From Actinomycetota bacterium (GTDB taxonomy: Bacteria; Actinomycetota; Thermoleophilia; UBA2241), in assembly GCA_003158705.1 (NCBI GenBank), contig PMKX01000113.1, forward strand, positions 262 through 8,419: 8,158 nucleotides of DNA. Reading direction: 5' to 3'. Of the stretch, positions 1 to 5,162 are shown piece by piece. Below the pieces are notes generated by a model. That model saw nothing but the letters and a program-made list of their open reading frames with translations. It was not told the DNA's origin and did not search any database. Both the position numbers and the translations under genes were made by a program. Numbering within the stretch: the stretch's first letter is position 1; every line of letters starts with the position of its first letter.

Positions 1-1134
1 GTCGACCACCTTGAGGATGACGAAACTCATGCAGAAGACGTAGCTGACGGCGATGGCGACGCCGGCGAGCTGCAGAGCGAACTGCTTGCCATCGCCGGCA
101 AGCAGGCCGTTGTGGCCGCCGACCGACGCATAGGCGAACACACCCACGAGCAGCGAGCCCAGCAGCCCGCCGATGCCGTGCACGCCCCACACGTCGAGCG
201 AGTCGTCCCAGCCGCGCTTGGCGCGCAGGTGGCAGGCGCCGTAGCAGACCCAGCCTGCCGTGAGCGCGACCACGGCGGCCGCCCAGGTGGGCACGTAGCC
301 GGCGCAGGGAGTGACGGCGACGAGGCCGGCGAGAACGCCGGTCAGGGCGCCGACCATGCCGGCCTTGCCGGTGCGCACCCAGTCCGTGAACATCCAAACA
401 AGCATGGCGAGTCCGCCGGCGATGAACGTGTTCACGGCGGCTTGCGCGGCGACGCCGTTGGCCTGCATGGCGTTCGCCGGATTGTCACCCAGCCAGCCGA
501 ACCAGAGCAGGCCCAGGCCGATGGCGATGAGCGGGATGTTGCTGGGGCGCTCTTCCTCTCCCGGCGCGAACACCCGCTTGCGGACCACCCACACCGAAGC
601 GAGCGCGGCAAAGCCGGCGCTCGCGTGCACCACCATGCCGCCGCCGAAGTCGAGCACGCCCCACTTCTGCAGGAACCCGCCACCCCAGACGGCGTGCGCC
701 AACGGGATGTAGACGAGCATGCTCCAGGCCGAGAGGAAGGCGAGGTAGCTCCCGAACGGCAACCGGTCGGCGAAGGCGCCGGTGATCAGCGCCGGCGTCA
801 GTGCCGCCACGGTGAGCTGGAAGATGAAGAAGGCAAGGAAGGGGACGGTCGGCCCGTAGTCGAGGTTGGGCGTCTGGCCGACGTGGCTCAGCCAGGCATA
901 GTGGAGATTGCCGATGACGCCGTGCACGTCTGGTCCGAAGGCGAGGCTGAAGCCGACGACGATCCAGATAAGCGTGACGACGCCGAGCGAGACGAAGCTC
1001 TGCATCATGATGGTGATGACGTTCTTGCGCCGCACGAGCCCGCCGTAGAAGAAGGCCAGGCCCGGTGTCATGATCGCCACGAGCGCGGCGCAGATGAGCA
1101 CGAAGGCGGTGTCGCCGGTGTTGATCTGGTGCAT
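1..1134 (-). CDS. amt: Amt-family ammonium transporter, 3'-truncated by window edge
   Basis: Integral-membrane ammonium channel that moves NH4+/NH3 across the cytoplasmic membrane. I translated 378 uninterrupted codons from the ATG at 1134; the stop lies beyond position 1. The start is fixed by AAGGAGG 10 nt upstream. The N-terminus (NTGDTAFVL, then MTPGLAFFYGGLVRRKN, residues 5-38) is typical of the family without a cleaved signal. The family signature DFGGGMVVH is at 162-170. Twin pore histidines are His170 and His319 (VHGIGG), the pore-mouth tryptophan is Trp150 (VWGGG), and Asp162 is conserved. Spacings between these residues match E. coli AmtB (W148/H168). Odd: the two Phe-gate positions are Val109 and Asp217, and the S219 equivalent is Asn221. 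About 30-60 C-terminal residues are probably missing. In many bacteria a PII gene (glnK) follows amt, but that area is outside the window. The family call is very secure; normal ammonium conduction is less so. Confidence 0.95.
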   Translation of the reverse strand, partial: MHQINTGDTAFVLICAALVAIMTPGLAFFYGGLVRRKNVITIMMQSFVSLGVVTLIWIVVGFSLAFGPDVHGVIGNLHYAWLSHVGQTPNLDYGPTVPFLAFFIFQLTVAALTPALITGAFADRLPFGSYLAFLSAWSMLVYIPLAHAVWGGGFLQKWGVLDFGGGMVVHASAGFAALASVWVVRKRVFAPGEEERPSNIPLIAIGLGLLWFGWLGDNPANAMQANGVAAQAAVNTFIAGGLAMLVWMFTDWVRTGKAGMVGALTGVLAGLVAVTPCAGYVPTWAAAVVALTAGWVCYGACHLRAKRGWDDSLDVWGVHGIGGLLGSLLVGVFAYASVGGHNGLLAGDGKQFALQLAGVAIAVSYVFCMSFVILKVVD

Positions 1135-1144
1135 AAGGATGGTC

Positions 1145-1151
1145 CCTCCTT
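1145..1151 (-). promoter_or_regulatory. Ribosome binding site of amt
   Basis: The minus strand reads AAGGAGG here, a near-perfect anti-Shine-Dalgarno match, with 10 nt to the ATG at 1134. It decides the start codon of the ammonium transporter. Confidence 0.85.
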
Positions 1152-1221
1152 GTCGTTGCGGCTCAACGCGTAGTGCGTCGGGGATAGCTCTGCTTCCCAC
1201 TCTCCGCGCGGCCGCGCCCGG

Positions 1222-1241
1222 GGTCAATCCGCGGATTGGCC
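1222..1241. promoter_or_regulatory. Palindrome in the divergent amt / mannosyltransferase promoter region, candidate operator
   Basis: The core CAATCCGCGGATTG at 1225-1238 is a perfect 14-bp palindrome. Allowing one mismatch (1224/1239) the symmetry extends to 20 bp at 1222-1241. It lies 88 bp upstream of the amt start and about 157 bp upstream of the mannosyltransferase start, in the only non-coding stretch between the two divergent genes. On the minus strand its edge forms TTGACC (1227-1222), a possible -35 hexamer, but I see no convincing -10 at 17 nt. A regulator binding site is inferred. It does not look like the GlnR or NtrC sites I know. Confidence 0.4.
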
Positions 1242-1362
1242 ACATCCCGATTCGCGCGTCCACCTTTTCGCTGAGCGCCACTCCCGGCATTGCGGACGCA
1301 CCTTGTTGCCGGACCCGGCGCTGTGCACTCCGGCTGCGGCGGAGCGCGCCCTCGCCGGCGTA

Positions 1363-1383
1363 CTCACGTGACGCGAGCGTGAG
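1363..1383. repeat. Short inverted repeat in the mannosyltransferase leader
   Basis: CTCACG at 1363-1368 pairs with CGTGAG at 1378-1383 across a 9-nt loop, ending 14 nt before the ATG at 1398. In the transcript it could form a 6-bp hairpin just ahead of the start codon. At this GC content a 6-bp stem can arise by chance, so a regulatory role is only a possibility. Confidence 0.25.
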
Positions 1384-1397
1384 CCGATACAGGGACC

Positions 1398-2612
1398 ATG
1401 AGCAAACGCGTCGCCATGGGCTGCGTCATCCTGATCATCGTCGCATCGGCCGCGGTGCGCTTCGTCAATCTCGGCGCCTTCCGCGACTCGGTGTTCGACG
1501 AGCACTACTACGTCCACGATGCCGTCGCACTCCTCCATCACGGCCTGGCCGGCCCGGGCTGGCACACTGCGGACCAGGCAACACAGAGTCATCCGCTCTT
1601 GGGTGATGAGACGATCGCGCTCGGCGTAGCGGTGCTGGGCGACAACCCCTGGGGCTGGCGCGCGACGTCCGCCCTCGCCGGCGTGGCGCTGATCGCGCTG
1701 GTCTATCCGCTGGCTCGACGCCTCCTGCTGAGGCGTCCGTGGGCGGTGGCAGCCGCCGGCTTGGCGGCCTGCGACACCCTCCTGATCGTCCAGTCCCGCG
1801 TGGCGATGCTCGATGGTTTCGTCGCCTTGTGGACGCTGCTGTGTGTCTACTGCGCGTTGCGCGCCGCCCGTGCGCGCCAGGGCAAGCTGTGGCTGATCCT
1901 CTGCGGCGTAGTAGGCGGCCTGGCGGTGTCAAGTAAGTGGTCTGGCGCGCTGGCCCTCGTGGCGGCGCTCGCCGTTCTGATCCTGTGGCGGCGTCGCGCA
2001 CGTCATGTCCCGATCGCTTGGCTGGTCCTGGCTCTCGTCGCTGTCCCGGGAGCCATCTACGTTCTCACCTACGTCCCCTACTTCGCTGCTGGCCACAGCC
2101 TCGGCCAGTGGCTTGATCTGCAACGCTTCATGGCCACCAAGGGGTGGACGATCCACCATCCCGACTCGATCTCGTCTTCGCCCAGACGCTGGTTCTTCGA
2201 CGCCGACCCGATCCGGTATCGGTGGGGTCTGGGGAGTGGCGGGTTCCGGGGCCTGGTGGCCATCGGCAACCCGCTGCTGTGGTGGGGAGGGGCCGCCAGC
2301 CTCGTTGTCCTGGCGCTGACGGCCGTGTGGCGACGGTCGCGTCTGCTCGGACTGCCCGTGCTGCTTGTCGCCTGTCTCTACCTTCCCCGGCTGGTCACGA
2401 GCCGGACGACGTACCTGTACTACATGGCGCCGGTAGTCCCGTTCCTGGCGCTGGCGTTGTCACGGGCTCTCGTGCTAGCCCGCTCACGCTGGGCGGCGGG
2501 CTATGTGGCGGCGACGGCTGTGCCGCTGGCACTCTGGCTGCCCTTCGTCGTCGGCATCCCGGTGTCGTTCGCCTACTACCATGCGGTGATGCGGCTCTCT
2601 TCCTGGCGCTGA
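1398..2612 (+). CDS. PMT-type (GT39, GT-C fold) protein O-mannosyltransferase
   Basis: Polytopic membrane glycosyltransferase of 404 residues. Family members transfer mannose from polyprenyl-phosphate-mannose to Ser/Thr of proteins during Sec export, on the outer face of the membrane. PMT landmarks appear in order: first transmembrane segment 7-20; the acidic loop motif FDEHYY with Asp34-Glu35; HPLLGDE at 65-71 (usually HPPLG); RVAMLDG at 134-140; SSKWSG at 178-183; a loop with HHPDSISSSPRRW at 253-265, corresponding to the HPY/SRWW region; GNPLLWW at 290-296; and RTTYLYYMAPVVPFL at 336-350. It is about 100 residues shorter than typical actinobacterial PMTs, with only two helices after the last motif. 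The ATG at 1398 has only a poorly placed AGGGA 2 nt upstream. An ATG at 1416 is possible but has no better site. It diverges from amt with no sign of functional linkage. The acceptor is unknown. Confidence 0.85.
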   Translation: MSKRVAMGCVILIIVASAAVRFVNLGAFRDSVFDEHYYVHDAVALLHHGLAGPGWHTADQATQSHPLLGDETIALGVAVLGDNPWGWRATSALAGVALIALVYPLARRLLLRRPWAVAAAGLAACDTLLIVQSRVAMLDGFVALWTLLCVYCALRAARARQGKLWLILCGVVGGLAVSSKWSGALALVAALAVLILWRRRARHVPIAWLVLALVAVPGAIYVLTYVPYFAAGHSLGQWLDLQRFMATKGWTIHHPDSISSSPRRWFFDADPIRYRWGLGSGGFRGLVAIGNPLLWWGGAASLVVLALTAVWRRSRLLGLPVLLVACLYLPRLVTSRTTYLYYMAPVVPFLALALSRALVLARSRWAAGYVAATAVPLALWLPFVVGIPVSFAYYHAVMRLSSWR

Positions 2613-2635
2613 CGCCAGCCTCAGGCGCACGAAAA

Positions 2636-2691
2636 GCGGCCGCCTCACGCAGCACCGGATGGTCACACCCGGACGCGCGTGAGGCGGCCGC
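2636..2691 (-). terminator. Strong hairpin with T-tract, intrinsic terminator for the minus-strand gene
   Basis: GCGGCCGCCTCACGC at 2636-2650 is the exact reverse complement of 2677-2691: a 15-bp perfect stem with a 26-nt loop that contains a further 4-bp CCGG pairing. Read on the minus strand the stem is followed directly by TTTT (2635-2632), the form of a Rho-independent terminator. On the plus strand it is followed only by CCCTTT, so it may work less well for the mannosyltransferase ending at 2612. It sits between convergent genes, about 50 bp after the end of the -1 frame extension of the phospholipase B-like gene. Confidence 0.8.
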
Positions 2692-2740
2692 CCTTTGGTC
2701 ACACTGTCACGTGGGCAGCCCCAAGGCGACTACTTCACTC

Positions 2741-2974
2741 TCAGGGAACCCGGAACGAGACTCCGTCGAGACTCGCGAACCTCCTGACGGTGGCCCCGCC
2801 GCCGGCGTCGAAGAGGGATGCGTTGCCGTTGTGCTGGATCTCCAGGCCACCTGCAGCACTGTCATACGCGTAGACCGACAGCCAGAGCGTGTGTGCCGGC
2901 CGCGCGCCGGCCGGCAGCGTGAACGCTCTCAAGCAGCGTCTGCCGCTCTCAGTGAGTTCATGAACCTGTCCTAG
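2741..2974 (-). pseudogene. Out-of-frame C-terminal extension of the phospholipase B-like gene (frameshift)
   Basis: Directly past the TAG at 2973-2971, the -1 frame stays open for 77 codons to a TGA at 2741. From about its residue 18 it reads like real protein: mostly G/C at third positions, hydrophobic-polar alternation (LWLSVYAYD, LEIQHNGN, ASLFDAGGG, FASLDGVSFRVP), suggestive of a beta-rich domain. The stop follows a CCCC run (2977-2974, minus strand). One extra C there would join the frames into a 576-residue protein ending 50 bp before the terminator hairpin. No start codon with a ribosome binding site serves this frame alone. Explanations: a sequencing or assembly indel, a true frameshift that trimmed the protein, or slippage at C CCC TAG. 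The domain is not one I can name. The first about 15 codons have weaker codon bias, so the exact junction is uncertain. Confidence 0.5.
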
Positions 2975-4470
2975 GGGCGCGTCACCAGGGTCCACTGTCG
3001 CGGCGTCTGGGAGGCGAATGTACGCAGCCCGAACACGGCGAAGCCGCCGTTGTCGGCAGCCCACGTGGGGTAATGCTTGAGGAACACGCCGGCATGGAAC
3101 GCATCGCCGCTGGCGTGTCCCCAGCGTGCCCACATCTTCTGGCCGTGCAGGGCCATGTCTTCGGTGCAGATCTTGGCGTCGGTGGCGCCGCAAGGTGACA
3201 GGGTCCATTTGTCCCAGTGGAGCAGGCCCGGCGTGGTGTGCTCCGGCTCGCCGCAGATGGTGCGTGCGTCGGGCAGGATCTTGCCGAGGAACGAATCGTA
3301 CGTGTCGGCCTCCATGGTGCGGCCCACGGCGGCGTCGATGGTGCCGTGGTACTGGGTCTTCAGCTGGCCCCAGCGCAGGTAGCGCGCGTAGTCCACGCAG
3401 GCCGGGTTGTACGGATCGGCGATGGACCCTTCCTCTTTGCGCGTCGCCGTTCCCCAGTCGAAGTTGCTGGAGCCGTAGAAGCCATTGCGGCTCTCGTGCA
3501 GGTCGTGCGCGCGGCCGCCGAGCTGCAGCGAGGCGATCAGGCCCGTCGAATCGCCGATGAGCCACTCGTTGGAGTAGGCGCCGTTGTTGTTCTTGAGCAA
3601 TGTGTGCACGCACTGCTTCACGGTGCTGTCGTATTGCGCCGCCGTGCGCGCCCGCACGAAGATCGGCGTCCCGTTCCGGTTGTAGTGCGTATCCGCGAGG
3701 GTCGTCTCGGTGAGCAGGAGGCCGGCGCTGTTCTCGTACCAGTCCTCGCCGCTCCAGATCTGGCCGCCCGACGACTGGTAGCTGAAGTCGAACCCGTGCG
3801 CAGGGTGCACGTAGAAGATGACGTTGTTGATGAATGAGTCGGGGTACCACGACCACGAGCTGTGCCCCATCACGGGCCTGCCGTCGCTGGTCGCCGTGCC
3901 GCTGGCGATGAAGGCGCTGCAGCCGCCCTTCTTGAGGCCTTTGGGGAGCCGTGCCGTGCGCTTCGGCAACGTCTTGGCCGAGCCACCGCGCAGAAGCGCC
4001 GAGTAGCAGTCCTGGTCGGCCCAGTCGTTCGCGGCCACGACGTCCCACAGCGTGTCGCTGTGGTAGCCGGCGGCGTGCAGGCCGTCGGCGATGCCGCGCA
4101 TCTCGAGCTGGTACTCGCGGGGGACCTTGCTCCAGACGATCTTGGCGATCTGCTCGCTGTTCCGCCGGTAGTGGCTGCCCACTGCGCCAATGCAGTCGAG
4201 CACGCTGTAGTGAGTCGACTGCGCGACGAGGAAGCCGTTCTGGAAGCCGACCCTGTACGGGCCGCCGCTGAGGTGCAGGACGATCCAGCCTTGGCTGGTG
4301 GTGAGACGAGACCCGTGCAGGAGTGCGCGCACATGCGCTGAGTTCGCTTCAGGTACGCGCGGCGGGTACTGATAGGGGGCGAAGGCTGAGGCCAGGGCGG
4401 GGCATGCCAGCAAGATCAGCAGCCCTGACAAGAGGCAGGCGAGCCCGGCGGCCTTGATGCGGTGCGTCAT
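2971..4470 (-). CDS. Exported phospholipase B-like protein (Ntn-hydrolase fold)
   Basis: A 499-residue exported protein. The start at ATG 4470 is set by AAGGAGG 5 nt upstream; an in-frame ATG 93 bp further upstream has no such support. Residues 1-29 form a signal peptide (KAAGLACLLSGLLILLACPALASA); cleavage after ALASA is likely, with a weaker lipobox alternative at Cys23. Landmarks resemble eukaryotic PLBD/lysosomal phospholipase B-like proteins: GGCSAF with candidate nucleophile Cys184; MGHSSWSWY at 201-209; FSYQSSGGQIWSGEDWYENSAGLLLTETTL spanning 229-258; NNGAYSNEWLIGD at 295-307; YGSSNFDW at 332-339. In that family, self-cleavage before the Cys frees an N-terminal nucleophile; here it would cut between Gly183 and Cys184, after a basic linker (170-181). 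Members hydrolyse amide or ester bonds, but the substrates are poorly known. The related C45 acyltransferase family is the main alternative. The protein may once have been longer (see the extension at 2741-2974). Confidence 0.8.
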   Translation of the reverse strand: MTHRIKAAGLACLLSGLLILLACPALASAFAPYQYPPRVPEANSAHVRALLHGSRLTTSQGWIVLHLSGGPYRVGFQNGFLVAQSTHYSVLDCIGAVGSHYRRNSEQIAKIVWSKVPREYQLEMRGIADGLHAAGYHSDTLWDVVAANDWADQDCYSALLRGGSAKTLPKRTARLPKGLKKGGCSAFIASGTATSDGRPVMGHSSWSWYPDSFINNVIFYVHPAHGFDFSYQSSGGQIWSGEDWYENSAGLLLTETTLADTHYNRNGTPIFVRARTAAQYDSTVKQCVHTLLKNNNGAYSNEWLIGDSTGLIASLQLGGRAHDLHESRNGFYGSSNFDWGTATRKEEGSIADPYNPACVDYARYLRWGQLKTQYHGTIDAAVGRTMEADTYDSFLGKILPDARTICGEPEHTTPGLLHWDKWTLSPCGATDAKICTEDMALHGQKMWARWGHASGDAFHAGVFLKHYPTWAADNGGFAVFGLRTFASQTPRQWTLVTRP

Positions 4471-4475
4471 GTGAT

Positions 4476-4482
4476 CCTCCTT
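4476..4482 (-). promoter_or_regulatory. Ribosome binding site of the phospholipase B-like gene
   Basis: AAGGAGG on the minus strand, 5 nt ahead of the ATG at 4470. It selects this start over the in-frame ATG 93 bp further upstream and places the signal peptide correctly at the N-terminus. Confidence 0.85.
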
Positions 4483-4504
4483 GCGCTGGTGCCCTGTAGA
4501 CGAG

Positions 4505-4555
4505 GGCCGGCAAGCCAGGAGGATAGCACTCGCAGCCGGCCGGGCAAGCCCGGCC
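4505..4555. repeat. Near-duplicate GGCCGG(G)CAAGCC motif with inverted repeat in divergent region
   Basis: GGCCGGCAAGCC at 4505-4516 recurs as GGCCGGGCAAGCC at 4538-4550, 33 bp apart and differing by one inserted G. The second copy is part of a perfect inverted repeat: GGCCGGGC at 4538-4545 and GCCCGGCC at 4548-4555 around AA. The spacing, close to three helical turns, and the position between two divergent genes could suit a regulator binding site. Such GC-only repeats also arise by chance in this genome. I see no convincing -35/-10 pair here, though TATATG at 4576-4581 could be a -10 for the rightward genes. Confidence 0.3.
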
Positions 4556-4630
4556 CCGCCCACCTGCGGCTCGGGTATATGCTCGCCCGAAGTGCCGCCA
4601 GAGCGGCGTCGCCCCGAGGAGGCAGCTATC

Positions 4631-4636
4631 GGAGGG
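4631..4636 (+). promoter_or_regulatory. Ribosome binding site deciding a GTG start
   Basis: GGAGGG lies 8 nt before the GTG at 4645. The same frame is open further upstream to an ATG at 4462, but only this GTG has a good binding site and puts a signal sequence at the N-terminus. Confidence 0.75.
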
Positions 4637-4644
4637 AGTGCTCA

Positions 4645-5154
4645 GTGAGGCGTGCTCTCGCGTGCGTCACGGCGGTACTCATCCTAGGATGCGTCGGCGC
4701 AGGTGGCTGCGGAGGCTCGAAGACCACAGCCATCCCCGCGGCCGCGGCCTACGCCAGCCCGGATGCCCTGTATCGTGCGATCGAGGCAGTGGGCTCGCCG
4801 CGAGTCAGTGGGCTCAAGACGGCAGACTGGTCGCGCGACGGGGTGCCCGCCAGCGCTCACGCCCAGAAGGGCAACTTCTTGGCGGCCAGTAGTCATTGGT
4901 CGCTCGTTCTGCCCGACGGCACATGGGCGACAATGGTCATTGTCCTCGTGTTTCCTGATGCGGCGGCCAAGACATACGGTGCCGCTTTCGGCAAACATGT
5001 TGCGAAGGGAGTGAGCCAGGCGATTTGGCAACTCGAGGGTCCGAACTGGATGCTCTGGACCTTCCAACAAGACACGGTCCAGGCGATTCAGCGGGCGATC
5101 GGCGGCCGACTCTCCCGCGCTTCGCCGCCCCCGACGCCGTCCGCCATCATCTAG
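4645..5154 (+). CDS. Small exported putative lipoprotein, function unknown
   Basis: A 169-residue protein from GTG 4645 (read as Met). N-terminus MRRALACVTAVLILGCVGAGGCGGSK has a positive start, a hydrophobic core and a Cys followed by Gly-Gly-Ser; Cys22 is the likely lipidation site, and Cys16 (LILGC) is a closer lipobox match but lies inside the hydrophobic core. The mature part is one small domain: an opening YASPDALYRAIEAVG (about 36-50), a central hydrophobic strand pair around WSLVLPDGTWATMVIVLVF (about 89-107), then AAFGKHVAKGV and WQLEGPNWMLW (about 115-139). It ends in a Ser/Thr/Pro-rich tail, RASPPPTPSAII. I do not recognise a family. It starts a probable operon with the GT-C protein 8 bp downstream and diverges from the phospholipase B-like gene. 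Attached to the membrane from outside, it could be a substrate or partner of the glycosyltransferase, but that is speculation. Confidence 0.75.
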   Translation: MRRALACVTAVLILGCVGAGGCGGSKTTAIPAAAAYASPDALYRAIEAVGSPRVSGLKTADWSRDGVPASAHAQKGNFLAASSHWSLVLPDGTWATMVIVLVFPDAAAKTYGAAFGKHVAKGVSQAIWQLEGPNWMLWTFQQDTVQAIQRAIGGRLSRASPPPTPSAII

Positions 5155-5162
5155 CTGAGCCC

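Noticed and set aside
112..1173. A 353-codon open frame on the plus strand opposite amt
   Set aside because: It is antisense to a clear Amt protein and its translation is low-complexity and charged (many D, E, H, R, G), typical of a shadow frame in GC-rich DNA.
2895..2911. GCCGGC/GCCGGC hairpin downstream of the CCCC-TAG site as a frameshift stimulator
   Set aside because: It begins about 63 nt past the slip site, much too far for a normal -1 stimulatory structure (under about 10 nt), and no classical X XXY YYZ heptamer is present. Programmed slippage is therefore not the favoured reading.
2975..4048. Upstream part of the long minus-strand frame that ends at 2741
   Set aside because: This part overlaps the phospholipase B-like gene in another frame and gives arginine-rich, featureless protein. 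Only the portion after the stop at 2971 looks coding.
4462..4644. A longer N-terminus for the small lipoprotein starting at ATG 4462
   Set aside because: It would bury the signal sequence inside the protein, overlap the ribosome binding site and start of the divergent gene, and lacks its own binding site.
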